Origin: Sialis fuliginosa
Lineage: Eukaryota; Arthropoda; Insecta; Megaloptera; Sialidae
Assembly: GCA_961205875.1 (NCBI GenBank)
Contig: OY540821.1
Span: 17,781,782-17,845,781 of the forward strand
DNA length: 64,000 bases
Direction of reading: 5' to 3'
A model generated the notes under the pieces. That model had not been told where the DNA came from, searched no databases, and saw nothing but the letters and a program-made list of their open reading frames with translations. Within the stretch, counting starts at the first letter, position 1. Each line of letters starts with the position of its first letter. A program made the position numbers and the translations under genes. This document shows positions 1 through 11,813 of this stretch, piece by piece.

Positions 1-1331
1 CATTGTCACTAAGTATTAGTCCGTAAGTGGTTCATATCGAGCCAGAAATTTTAATTGTCGTTATCACTAAATAGTAGTCCGTAAGTGGTCCATATCGAGT
101 TAGAAATTTTAATTGTCATTGTCACTAAGTATTAGTCCGTAAGTGGTTCATATCGAGCTAGAAATTTTAATTGTCGTTATCACTAAATAGTAGTCCGTAA
201 GTGGTCCATATCGAGCTAGAAATTTTAATTGTCATTGTCACTAAGTATTAGTCCATAAGTGGTCAATATCGAGCTAGAAACGTTAATGTCGTTATCAGTA
301 AATAGTAGTCCGTAAGTGGTTCATATCGAGCTAGAAATTTTAATTGTCATTGTCACTAAGTATTAGTCCGTAAGTGGTTCATATCGAGCTAGAAATTTTA
401 ATTGTCGTTATCACTAAATAGTAGTCCGTAAGTGGTCCATATCGAGCTAGAAATGTTAATTGTCATTGTCACTAAGTATTAGTCCATAAGTGGTTCATAT
501 CGAGCTAGAAATTTTAATTGTCGTTATCACTAAATAGTAGTCCGTAAGTGGTCCATATCGAGCTAGAAATTTTAATTGTCATTGTCACTAAGTATTAGTC
601 CATAAGTGGTCAATATCAATCTATAAACGTTAATTGTCGTTATCAGTAAATAGTAGTCCGTAAGTGGTTCATATCGAGCTAGAAATTTTAATTGTCGTTA
701 TCACTAAATAGTAGTCCGTAAGTGGTCCATATCGAGCTAGAAATTTTAATTGTCGTTATCACTAAATAGTAGTCCGTAAGTGGTCCATATCGAGCTAGAA
801 ATTTTAATTGTCATTGTCACTAAGTATTAGTCCATAAGTGGTCAATATCAAGCTATAAACGTTAATTGTCGTTATCAGTAAATAGTAGTCCGTAAGTGGC
901 CAATATCGAGTTAGAAATTTTAATTGTCATTGTCACTAAGTATTAGTCCGTAAGTGGTTCATATCGAGCTAGAAATTTTAATTGTCGTTATCACTAAATA
1001 GTAGTCCGTAAGTGGTCCATATCGAGCTAGAAATTTTAATTGTCATTGTCACTAAGTATTAGTCCATAAGTGGTCAATATCAATCTATAAACGTTAATTG
1101 TCGTTATCAGTAAATAGTAGTCCGTAAGTGGTTCATATCGAGCTAGAAATTTTAATTGTCGTTATCACTAAATAGTAGTCCGTAAGTGGTCCATATCGAG
1201 CTAGAAATTTTAATTGTCGTTATCACTAAATAGTAGTCCGTAAGTGGTCCATATCGAGCTAGAAATTTTAATTGTCATTGTCACTAAGTATTAGTCCATA
1301 AGTGGTCAATATCGAGCTAGAAACGTTGTTT
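1..1331. repeat. 58-bp satellite, partly dimeric, about 23 copies
   Basis: Head-to-tail 58-bp monomers fill the first 1.3 kb and continue off the left edge. Two variants tend to alternate: one contains 'gtcactaagtattagtcc', the other 'atcactaaatagtagtcc', so the effective unit is often about 116 bp. Both share 'gtaagtggtcatatcgagc'-like cores ending 'gaaattttaattgtc'. A third variant with 'caatatcaatctataaacg' recurs at about 605, 840 and 1075, hinting at a longer higher-order period. The array lies in the intron just downstream of the last visible exon of the receptor gene (1404-1719, minus). Confidence 0.95.
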
Positions 1332-1403
1332 TCACTTGTGTTAGTAGTAGTCTGGTAACGTCGAGTCGTTAATATCAAGGTAAAACTAAATGCGCGCACT
1401 CAC

Positions 1404-4400
1404 CAACAGATTATGCTGCGTCGGCCTGACCGGCACAACTTTCCACTGGTGTCGTCCATCATCGTCCGGCTTGTACTTGACGACGTAGTTCTTGAGCACG
1501 CCGTTGACGAGGGTAGGTTCCCTCCACTCTATCCTGAGTCTCGTGCCGTTGACAACCTTGTAGCCGAGTTTCTGCACGGCCGTCGGCACGCCCTCGAGCG
1601 TGGTGCACTCGACTATCTGAGAGAACACGCTGTGAGTTTGAAGCGAGGCGTGGCCGCGCACGCGGAACTTGTAACGCGTTAGTGGGAGAAGGCCGCCGAT
1701 CGCGATGTTTGTCGATTGGCTGAAATGGGGTCAAAAATGGGTATCTGGCGAGTTTTTCCAAATACAGTTTTTCGAAACAGAGTTTTTTGAAACACAATTT
1801 TTCGAAACACAATTTTAAGAAACACAATTTTAAGAAACACAATTTTTCGAAACACAATTTTAAGAAACACAATTTTAAGAAACACAATTTTTCGAAACAC
1901 AATTTTAAGAAACACAATTTTTCGAAACAATTTTTCGAATCACAATTTTTCGAATGAACAATTTTTCGAAAAAATTAAGTTTTGGGTTTTTTAAATTATG
2001 TTTTATACAAAATTTGATAAAGTAGGTAGAAATGAGAAAGAATAAAGAAAATGCAAAACAATTTGTTGTTCAAACTTTTATTTAGTAAATGAAATATAAA
2101 GTAAAGTAATATTTGGACATTTTACGAAATATATTTAAGTTGTATTTGCATGTTTTTTGAAAATTGGTTTATTAATAAATTCAATTTAAGCGATTTTCTT
2201 TTATGTTTTTTAAATCCCAATAATTAGTTTATTGATGAGAGGATTAGCCAGCCCTCTCACAAACTGCATATGTATTAACATATGCATGTATGTACCTAAA
2301 TAAATTACATGATGATTCGAAAAATTGTGTTTCGAAAAATTTACACCAAACCGTCGTATCGTTCAGTTCAAATGACGTAAGTATTTAAAATGGTTATTCA
2401 TAAGCGCATCTAGTAGACAAAATTAAAATATGAATTTGTATCGTTAACTGTCAAAAAACATGACAGATTTGTATTTTGTTTCACTTTTACCCCAGTTGAC
2501 TCTAAAACATACCACATTAAAACTAATGAAAAGGTTTTTGATTTCAACAATAACCTATTAAAATATCTAGCCCCCCCCCCCCCCTTTCGAAATATATCCA
2601 AAATAAAAACAGTTTTAAATTTCAATTTATTTCCAGCTGAATTTTAAGTAGAAACACAGTAGATAAATTAAAAGTATTATATATCTTCATGAAGCCAATG
2701 AAACGCTCAAAACAAAACAAAACACCCCATCCCCCTACCCACCCCCTACACACCATCAAGATATCCATTTACAAAATATATATATTTTGTCATTGTCACA
2801 AATCAACAAAACCGGCGAGGCTAACTTTACTGACTTGTAACAAACCTGTAAGGAACATAAATGAAGAAACGCACTTTAATTTAATTCAAACTGTATCTAA
2901 ATAAACCCCCCCCCCCTCCATTTTTTCTCGAAACCATGTTTTCGAAGTCGGTGATCACTGTAACTTGAGAACGGCTTTGCCGATCGGTTTGAAATTTTTC
3001 TCACTTATTCTATACATAATTGTCCTCCGGATGAACCAAGGATTTTTTTTTTTGACGATTATTATTTTTTTTATAGCCGAAAATGCGAGTGAAATTTGAG
3101 TCGAATAAAGAACTTTGACTTTCAATATCCGCCATTTTGTGAAAATTCAAAATTTTTCAAATCCCTTCGTTCATCCGGAGCATTACGTCATTAGCTAATG
3201 ATCCCTTATGTTTTTTTTTATTTCAGATGATCTAGTGACGAGCAGCAGTGATCACAACAAAACACTTTTTTTTGACCCCTCCCAAATTTGCTTATTTTTT
3301 AATATTTTGCCATAAAAAAATTACAATGTTTTCTGTAAATACATATCTTTCATGTGGAAAAACATTTGTTATTAATTATTTTAATGCGTGGCCAAAAAAT
3401 TAATTAATAAACTTACCTTTCGACAAGTCGTTCTCCGTTGCATTCTTCGACGAGGTCTTCTTCCATATAACATATGACGTAGAACCTCACACCCACGCTG
3501 TCGCCCACCCACGTGACGTTAATAACACCCTCAGATACAGGCATTGCCTCGATCTGAGTCGGCGGCAACAAAACATCCGAAAACGTTTCGTTCGTAGCTG
3601 AAAATATATCATCTGTGGTCAGATTGCTTTCATTCGTGTTGGGTGGGAGCGAGATGTTGTGGTTGGCGTCGGTGTGGGCCGAGTACAGAGTGTCGGGCAT
3701 CGTGAACGACGTCCAGGGAACCGACGAGTCCTCCTGCTGTTGAGATACCGACGCTGAAGTTGTAAGAATACGAAATTCGTATTTTTGCTTTGGTACAAGA
3801 TCTATAAAAAAGTGTTTTTTAATATGAAATTCTACTCGATTCTGTAATTAAAATGTGTACCATTGATCTGAAAGTAATGTGTGCTCCCATTGACACTGTT
3901 AGCTAGATTACTGGGATGTCCGTAACGACGCCACTGAACTTTGTAATCGGAGAGACCCTGGCAGGGCATGTCGTCGCTCAGAACAGACCAAGAGATCCTC
4001 AAAGAACTCGGAGATACGGGATGCAGAGTGATCTCTCTATCCCCTGGATCGACTGTAAAAAAACAGTAATAAAACAACTTCGAAAAGGTCTGAAAAACTA
4101 GTTTTATTTGTTAAAAATTCAATTTTTTTACGAGTTACAGCACTTTTTATGAAATTATTTTCATGTTGAGATAAAACCTAAACCAAATGTCCGAAAAAAA
4201 TTCCCGACCCCTGTAAATGTTCCACAAAGATCCAAAATTGTGATGAAATAATAAAATGCAAAGAATAAACGATCCGGATGTAGCTAATATTAGCTAAAAC
4301 TTACCTCCAGAACAGTTAACGTAAGCTGAAGGCTCGCTGGCAATCAATTTGTAGGCCCTAACGTAGAAAGTGTACGTCGTGTTTGGTTTAAGATTCTGGA

Positions 4401-7400
4401 TCAACACGTCTGTTGTTTTAATAAGAGACAGAGTCTCTTTATGAGTCCCATCTGAAATAGAAACACTCGAATGTAACACACTTCAAAATTAAAACATTTT
4501 TTTTTTAAACTTGACAATTTTTCAAACAGTTATATCTCCGCAAAAAATAATTGTATTTGCACGATTCAAAGCTCATTCGTAAGTTTGTACTTCCTAGTTT
4601 TTGAATCAAGAGCTCAATATTTTTTATCTGTCCCAAGAGTTCGGAAAATTATCCCTTAATTTTTTATAAACTTTTTCACTGAAAAAAAATATTTGCACCC
4701 CATTTTCAAAGTTAGGGATAATTTTTGTGTATACCTTTTTTAACCCTTCGCAGGGGACGATAGAAATGATTGAGCTCTTGATTCAAAAACTAGGAAGTAC
4801 AAGCTTACGAATGATCCTTTGAATCGTGCAAATCCAGATATAACTGTTTGCAAAATGTGGACCTATTCGAGTGTTAACATACCTGCCGGGAAGTAGTGGT
4901 AAGTATAGGCCAGGTCTGTGTAGCCTTCCGGCGCGCCCCAGGTCAAGCAGACGCTTGTGTCGGAGCGCGGGCGGCACGCGACGCCCCAAGGAGGCGCCAG
5001 CACCGCCTGCTTGCGCACAATCACCGCCTGTGCGACCGCGCGTGCCTCGCCCGCAGAATTAGAGGCCACGCACTCGTAGAAGCCCGAGTCGTTGTTCTGC
5101 GTGGCCGTCAGCACGAGTCTGTTGTCGCTGATGTACTTCCTCGAGTCGAGAACGAGCGGTTGGCCGTCTTTCAGCCACGACACCGACGGTGGAGGGTGGC
5201 CCTGCGCCGAGCAGTTGAAACGTATCGTTTGCGGCGGAGGGAAGTCCACGGATAGAGGTTTGGACGTCAGGTACGGTGCTACGTTTACAGAGTATTCCTG
5301 TTCAGAAGCCAAACTGAGTAACTGTGCTCCAGATTATTTATATACTACATTTTAAACAACTCTATTCAGATTGAGATAAAACCTAAACCGAGTGTCCCAG
5401 AACAATAATTTTAGTCTTAAAATGTTAACAAAGATCCGCTCTTTTAATTGAATATGTTTATTATTAATTAAACCCCCTGAAAATAGCGTGAATCTTAGCA
5501 TATCTATAATACTATAGATAAATTCATGAAAAGATTTTCAAATTGAGTTAAAACCTAAACCGAGTGTCCCAGAACAATAATTTTAGTCTTAAAATGTTAA
5601 CAAAGATCCAATTTTTAAAATGAACACGTTTATTATAAACTAAACCCCCTGAAAATAGCGTAAAACATAGCATATATTTAATATCATAGACCAATTCATG
5701 AAAAGATCTTCATATTGAGATAAAACCTAAACCGAGTGTCCTAGAAAAAAATATACAATTTTAAAATGTACGTAATGAGGCACTCTTTCAATTGAATACG
5801 TTTATTATTAATTAAACCCCCTGTAAACAGCGTAGAACATAGCATATATTTAATATTATAGATCAATTAATGAAACTATCTTCAGATTAAGATAAAACCT
5901 AAACCAAGTAAATCAGAACAATGAATCTAGTCTTAAAATGTAGATAAAGACTTAATCATTTATAAAAACATCAGTAAAATTCGTTGATAATTCGATTAAA
6001 TCAATTTAAGTGAAGTTATTTCAGGAACCGAAGCGACTAAATCCACGTGTATCAAATAGAACGCGAATTTAAAGCACAGAATGTACTTTGGCTGAGTTAT
6101 TTGTTGTCTATTCAAGGGAATCTCTCTAGCGGGTATCAGTTTCAAGGTTAGAAAAGACGCACATACAGGGTGTCCCGCATGTTCAGACATAATTTTATTG
6201 TTAATGGTCATTTACATAATTTTAAAACTAGTAAGTAGCAAAATAGTAACTTTCGGGATTATTCAGATAAATGTATAACTGGAAAACTAGAAAACTTAGG
6301 CCCAAACTTCGCAAGGCGAATTTGTAGGTAACATTACGATGCACCGAAATAATGATAAAAAATATCACATATTGTAGGTACTTTTGGAGAAAAATGTCAT
6401 TTTCATAAAAATTTTCAAAAAAATGAACATAGTTTTTGACTTTGATGAGAAATAATTCTGAACTGGAAACACGGTTAGAAATAACTCTAATACTGAAAGA
6501 TACGTTAGTTAATTGTCTATGAAACTGACTCATTGTGATTGCTCTAGTTACGTTACTTTTGAAGTTATGAAGTTATGAGATAATCTTTGTTTGTAAGTAC
6601 TAGTTTTTAAACATCCTGTAGCTCAGAGGGTGTTGGAGATAGACCCCACCTTCCCGTACAATGTTTTACTCACAACGAGTCAAGGAATCAGCCCTTAACC
6701 CTAGAAAGACGGGAGCAGTCATTTGACGGTAATTTCAATTTCAATATTGAATAATTCAAAAACTATTTGACTTTCCGTACTGAGACTTTGTGACTTTTAT
6801 TAATACTAGTAGTTAAATGATACTATCTATCAAAATAATTCACATGTCAGCAGTCTTTTAACGGTTATGATCTGATAAATGTTTTTAATTGTTGTATGTT
6901 TTTAATTGTTGTTGAGAGGGTACAACAATAAATACGTATATGAATTGTTTTTATTGTATCAGTCAAAGGAGTGGTCAGTATAGTTTCGACCGCCTATAAT
7001 TGATATTATTGTGAGTAATTTGTGAAAAAATGTCTCGAGGGCTTCGAGATAACGAAATACTTTCTATTTTGCAAAATATACCCGAAGATGAAATGTAAAA
7101 ATTGTGTGTGAATATTAAAATTAGATCTTGTTTTATTTCTTTACTTTAAATTTTTTTCGCCACTCATAAAAAAAGATATTTAGTAAATTTGTAGTCATTT
7201 GACCGGTCGCCGTCTTTGTAGTGTTAAAGTATCCTAAAAGCGGACCACCCTGTGTATGTAGGTATCTGTTGCAAAAGTGCCGAATGTGCATACTACACAT
7301 GTCGCGTCTTCCGTTGTTGGTGATAATACCGCGACGCAGCAATCCGCGAGTTTACTGTTACAGTTCCTGTGTCTGTGTTGTTGTTTGTTTATCTCTACAA

Positions 7401-10001
7401 TTTATTATTTTCTTGCAGAATTGTGTGGAAATATCAAATATCGATTCGATTGTATGAAATGTGCATTGTTTTATTCTTTGTATGCGTTATTTGATATATT
7501 ATGTAGTTGAAACAAACGCAATTAAATAGATTGTTATATTAATACAGTTAATTTGTAAGACTCACCGCATTCACAGAACCTTTAGAATTGCGAGCAGAGC
7601 AAATGTAAACACCGGCCGTTTGTTCGTTGATGTTAGTCAGTTGTAGAATACTCGCGTCTCTTATAAATATATTGTGAGTATCTGCAAATAATAATAACAA
7701 TTACGATGATTCACACAACACACAACCACCCTTCATTAATATATGCCCCTTCTGTTCTTTTCCAAACAAATTCGTATCAAAAAAACTCATAAATATTATC
7801 TGTTTTTTTTAAATCATTTTCCGGAAGTTCTACTATATTAAACTCATACATATTATACATCAATTTAAAAGCCAATGAAACACACTTTAATTTAAACTAC
7901 TACACCCCCCCCCCCACCCCATTCGTCTGTTCTCTTTCGTATGCAAAATCCTATTTTTTTCTAAAAATCATTTTCCAGAAGTCCTACTATAATAAACTCA
8001 TACATATTATATATCAACTTCTAGCCAATGAAATACACTTCAATTTAAACAACCTCTCATTAAAATATCCCCTTCTGTTCTCTCCCAAAAAATCCGTATC
8101 CAAAAAACTAATTTTTTGAAAATAAATATTATATATAATCATTTTCCGGAAGTTCTACTATAATAAACTCATGCATATTATACATCATTTTAAAAACCAA
8201 TGAAATACACTTTAATTTAAACTACCCCCCCCCCCCCTTTACTCCATTCTTCTGTTCTCTTTCGTATCCAAAATCCTAATTTTTTAAACTAATTTTTTCT
8301 AAAAATCATTTTCCGGAAGTCCTACTATAATAAACTCTTACATATTATATATCATCTTCTAGCTAATGAAATACACTTCAATTTAAACAACCTCTCATTA
8401 AAATATCCCCTTCTGTTCTCTTCCAAAAAAATCCGTATCCAAAAATTACATATATCGATTTTTAAAATTTTTTATTTTTCCCTTTTGAGTGTCACATCTT
8501 CGTCAGATTTTGATGAAATTTATATGAGATCACCTCAGAAGTATACTCTTTAAAACAAACAAAAAAACGCCCTAACATACAAGAATCATCCCTTTTTAAA
8601 GTCGTTTTTTAAAACTCACCGTTAAACTTCTTTTCCCAGCGAACAATCGGTTTCGGGCGTCCGTTAACAACGCAATACAGCGTCACGTTAGCCCCAACGC
8701 CAACGGGTACCTCCGTATCCGTCACGTCGACAATTTCCGGAGCACTGGGCTCCGTGTGTTTAGCAGAAACCACCTCTAAAATACCTGGAGAGCTGAAACG
8801 TGTTTTCTTGATTATTTCGTTTGTCGCCACGCAAACGTAAGATCCCGCATCAGATTGTTGGGTTTGTAAGACCAACAGCGAACCGGAGTCGAGTAAAATT
8901 TGTCTAAAATTGAATTTCCAATGTGTGATACATCCATTTTTAACATCATATACAAGTTTGAGTTATTTACCTATGAGTGTAGTTTAAACTGAGGCCATTT
9001 TTCTCCCAACGTACTTTAGCTTTGGGTATAGAGGTTATTGTACAAGGGACAACGGCCGAATCCCCTTCTATCACAGTAAGATTCATTACAGTAGCTCTGC
9101 TTAAAACTGAAATAATGCATACATTCTTATAATACATACTCAAATATAGCTTTCAAAAGTATTGGTCGCTTTAAGAGCAAGACATACTGTTTTTTGAGAT
9201 TAGTGGGCTTCTTCCCGTAATTAAAACCAGTAATGGACACTTGCTAATGATTATAAAATGATAAGTATAAAGACACAAAAGTTATCGTAAAATTGTAAAC
9301 AATGTAAAGCAGTTGCTATGATAATATAATAATTAATTAATAATTTATACTAAAATTGTCCACCATTTTGACACCAATTGGCCGATTGTCATCAAATTAA
9401 GCCACTTTACAGTTAAGTGTCTATAGATTATGATTCAGTTATCAAAAATCAACGAATATTTCTAATTTAGTACATTTAATGGGTAATATAAAGATCGTTA
9501 TTTAATTAATTAATTCACCTGCTGCCTTGACGTTGATAGGCTCGCTGACGACGACACCCACGTCGTTCTTGACGACGCATCTGTAACGACCCTCTAGCGT
9601 GGCCGCTTTCTTGCCAGACAATTTAGAAATGACAAGGGTGCCGTCTTTTTTGTTAACCTGACGTCTAACATCATCATTGGTTATAGCTGTCGAGTGTCCG
9701 CTGTCGTCGTTCTACAATCGTATTTAATTATAACACTATACCATTTAATAATTACATTAATTAACACTGACCTTTTGTCCGTTGTTGTTGTTCTCGTGGT
9801 ACCACTCGTACTTGACAGAGGGCGGCTGCTGCTGATGCGAGCCTTGGGCTCCTGGAAGCGCGGGGCCGGCGGGACACTGTAAGTGCACCGCGCGGCCCCG
9901 CGCCCCTGTGACTGAGGCCCGCGCCGGGGCCCAAACGCGCAATGACGAGTTGTCACTGTATGTGGCGAGCCCGACCTGGAAGATGTGCGGGTCTTGGCTG
10001 G
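1404..10001 (-). CDS. DCC/neogenin/protogenin-like Ig-FN3 receptor (partial, 10 exons)
   Basis: Ten minus-strand exons, in transcript order: 10001-9772, 9711-9519, 9106-8971, 8903-8620, 7681-7566, 5297-4883, 4451-4305, 4052-3861, 3801-3417, 1719-1404. All have AG/GT borders and all phases join without a stop, giving about 804 residues. The order is four Ig domains (Cys pairs with W and YxC, e.g. 'VRWEKNGLS', 'GSYVCVATNE', 'VSWLKDGQPL', 'GFYECVASNSAGEA') then at least four FN3 domains ('LTWGAPEG', 'LRISWSVLSDD', 'INVTWVGDS', 'LRIEWREPTLVNG'). Four Ig plus several FN3 is the plan of DCC/neogenin/protogenin single-pass guidance or adhesion receptors. N-glycosylation sequons are frequent. Missing: signal peptide exon(s) upstream of 10001, and the remaining FN3, membrane and cytoplasmic exons beyond the left edge. 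Whether it is frazzled or a protogenin/IGDCC member is not settled here. Exon 10001-9772 is markedly GC-rich. Confidence 0.8.
1738..1980. repeat. 15-bp minisatellite beside an exon
   Basis: Tandem 15-bp units of two kinds, 'ttttaagaaacacaa' and 'tttttcgaaacacaa', ordered roughly as one 'cg' unit followed by two 'aa' units (45-bp period). It starts about 20 bp inside the intron upstream of exon 1404-1719. It opens long meaningless frames on the minus strand (Lys-Ile-Val-Phe runs). A single inverted unit-like stretch lies near 2320-2335. Confidence 0.9.
1981..3416. other. Intron: AT-rich, poly-C tracts, weak inverted repeat
   Basis: Non-coding intron of the receptor gene. It has C-homopolymers at about 2571-2584 and 2906-2915. 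The block at 2685-2935 shares 'gccaatgaaac' and 'cactttaattta' with the poly-C repeats at 7722-8455. Between about 2945 and 3265 there is an imperfect inverted arrangement: 'gtgatcactg' near the left, 'gtgatcac' near the right, and 'tcctccggatgaacc' opposed to 'gttcatccgga'. This suggests an old miniature element. Confidence 0.5.
4513..4861. mobile_element. Fold-back MITE in receptor intron
   Basis: The left arm (about 4513-4640) and right arm (about 4750-4861) are reverse complements. Both contain 'caaacagttatatct', 'tttgcacgattcaaag', 'gtacttcctagtttttgaa' and 'tcaagagctcaat'. The roughly 100-bp loop is AT-rich. The element fills most of the intron between exons 5297-4883 and 4451-4305. No coding capacity. 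Superfamily not determined. Confidence 0.85.
5365..5965. repeat. 172-bp tandem repeat, about 3.5 copies
   Basis: The marker 'aaacctaaacc' recurs at 5378, 5551, 5723 and 5895, a steady 172-173-bp period. Each unit also holds 'gtgtcccagaacaataat', 'taaaccccctg' and 'agcatat' segments. A single diverged partial copy sits in another intron at about 4160-4230. It lies in the intron between exons 7681-7566 and 5297-4883. Non-coding. Confidence 0.9.
6699..7223 (+). mobile_element. piggyBac-like mini-element with TTAA target site
   Basis: Direct TTAA sits at 6695-6698 and 7224-7227. The left end reads CCCTAGAAAGACGG and the right end, reverse-complemented, CACTACAAAGACGGCG, close to the CCCTAGAAAGAT-type ends of piggyBac. 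Subterminal 'gtcatttgac' occurs near both ends in opposite orientation. At 525 bp it is far too short to be autonomous. A 22-codon frame at 7030-7098 (MSRGLRDNEILSILQNIPE...) looks like the very start of a piggyBac-type transposase, followed by a stop and AT-rich sequence. This is an internally deleted derivative inside a receptor intron. Confidence 0.75.
7722..8455. repeat. Tandem 155-170-bp repeat with poly-C tracts
   Basis: Four monomers are marked by 'catttttccggaag'-like cores (7815, 7969, 8140, 8307), alternating as dimers of about 325-338 bp. Odd units carry a homopolymeric C run (about 7905-7919 and 8225-8239) after 'cactttaatttaaacta'. Even units carry 'aacctctcattaaaatatcc'. It lies in the intron between exons 8903-8620 and 7681-7566. 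Confidence 0.85.
9150..9490. mobile_element. MITE copy (GGCACCAGTCTTGG family), ends decayed
   Basis: The interior matches the element at 15354-16793 ('cgctttaagagcaag', 'cagtaatggacacttgcta', 'aatgtaaagcagttgctat', 'gtccaccattttgacacc', 'gtacatttaat'). Its termini are not recognisable. Importantly it lacks the Helitron that interrupts the 15354 copy: 'gcagttgctatgataat' runs straight on to 'gtccaccattttgac'. It lies in the intron between exons 9711-9519 and 9106-8971. Confidence 0.75.
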
Positions 10002-11565
10002 CTGTGGACACACAAACAAAACACAAATGTTATATATTATATTATTATACCTACAAAGGGTCAAACAAAACACGAATGTTATATGTTAAATGTTATATTA
10101 TTATATCTAATAAGGGTGCTGCGGACAGAGAAATAAAACACGACTGATGATTTTTAAAGTTATTACACCACCTATGTATTACATTTAAAAAATTGTTACT
10201 AAAATTTAATAAATTAACTTCAATAATCACGTACAATGTTCACTGTCAGGGTTACGTATAAGAAAGTCCAGTGGCTCCCATGGCAGATATTTTATTTAAG
10301 TTCGGCCATAACTCCAATAAATATACATGCACAGATTTGGACGTTTTTTTTTATTGATTATTATTAAAAAACATTTCAAGAAAGGAAAAAATACAACTGA
10401 CTTCAAAAATTGTTAAATTAATTTATAATATAGTTTTCTGTGTTTTTAAAGTTTCTTATTTTTTAAAAGTTTTATTTTATAACATTTAGACTAGTTTTTT
10501 GCACGTAAGTCCGTTATATCGAGTTTTTTTTTTACTGTATTGTATTATACATGTTAATATTCAATATATATTTTTAGGGATGAAATAAAAATAAAATAAA
10601 TACGTGCAAAAGAGTTCCAGTTATTAAAAAGGAAGTCGAGCAACGACAAATAAAAACTGGATTGGTTAATTCACAAAACTGGAAATGTATACAAATATTT
10701 TTATTTTATTTTTTAACAGAATAAGAAAAAAGTTGTATTCAATAAATTTAAATAATAATAATAATTGCAGCACTGAAATTATTCAACTGTTACAGAAGGG
10801 TAAAAAACCGTTATAAATAAGCACATGTCCAGTGGTATTTAAAAGTTTGCATGACCGACCACCCTTAAAATAATTTAAAAAGATAAAATCTTCTGAATTC
10901 CACAAATTAGATTCGGTTATTCGACACACTATATTTATGTTCGCCAATTACGTAATTGCTTCAATAAACTACAGCGACCACCGCGGAAGTTAAACTATCA
11001 TTACTTGTAGTATTGTTTTTTTTTTAAGTGTCAAAAATTACTTTTTTCGCATAATTTTTCAGTTTAACAATTGTACTGTTGTGGGCACATTAGAGGGTAG
11101 TTTTAACCCCCTAATATATGTGTGTGAAACAGGGTATTTGATTGGACTACTACGACCATCGCAGAAGATTTTGCAGTATTGTTTTTTTAAAGTTTCAAAA
11201 ATTACTTTTTTCGCATAATTTTTCGGTTTAACAATTGTACTGCTGTGTGCACAATAGGGGGTAGTTTTACCCCCCTAATGTATGTGTGTGAAACAGGGCC
11301 TACACGTGTAGTATTGGAACAGTCGCAGCAGCCGCCAGTGCTATTGGATAACGGTAACTGAATTCTTCACTACCACCTAGCAAACCAGCCGCATTCCGCG
11401 AGAACATTTAACTACACACACACACAATATATTATAATATAGGTACATAGTAGCTATTTAAATATAAACACATTTGTCGATTACAGAAGAAGCTATATTT
11501 TGAACTTGATTAACGAAATAAAAGTAAGAATAAGGATTTCAGATATTTCTTCTCCTGCTGGTATA
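10002..11565. other. AT-rich non-coding tract with local duplications
   Basis: No exon is supportable. Presumably this is intron or upstream sequence of the receptor gene, whose 5' exon must lie at higher coordinates. A short duplication occurs at 10030-10115 ('acaaatgttatatatta' and 'acgaatgttatatgtta'). See the separate entry for the repeat at 11007-11300. Confidence 0.6.
11007..11300. repeat. Tandem duplication, about 169-bp spacing
   Basis: Two copies of a block containing 'aattacttttttcgcata', 'gtttaacaattgtactg', 'gggtagtttta', 'cccctaat' and 'tatgtgtgtgaaacaggg', starting at about 11007 and 11176. Non-coding and moderately diverged. Confidence 0.85.
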
Positions 11566-11813
11566 AAGTACTGGCACCAGTCTTGGACGCTTTAAGAGCA
11601 AGTTATACTGCCATGAACTAATGTTACTAATAAAATAGGTAACTCTTTATTAAATCAATTTAATTACCAAATTTTTTATTTTATTTTGTTTACTTTTTTC
11701 TCCAGCTGTTTTAGATAAAGTGTCAGTTATCAAATATCATCAACAAATATTTCTAATTAAGTACAAGAGCCCAACACTGGGGTATTATTCAAGACTGGTA
11801 CCAGTACCAAAAA
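11566..11813. mobile_element. MITE, GGCACCAGTCTTGG family, both ends present
   Basis: About 250 bp bounded by inverted ends: left 'aaagtactggcaccagtctt', right (reverse complement) 'ggtactggtaccagtcttg'. It shares 'gctttaagagcaag', 'atgttactaataaaat' and 'caatttaattaccaaa' with the larger copy at 15354. Non-coding. Superfamily not assigned. Confidence 0.75.

Noticed and set aside
1459-1930. Minus-strand frames of 83 and 152 codons with Phe-Leu-Lys repeats
   Set aside because: Translation of the 15-bp minisatellite, extended into the antisense or wrong frame of the receptor exon 1404-1719.
4783-5355. Several frames overlapping the Ig/FN3 exon on both strands
   Set aside because: Shadows of the GC-rich exon 4883-5297 and of the neighbouring fold-back MITE.
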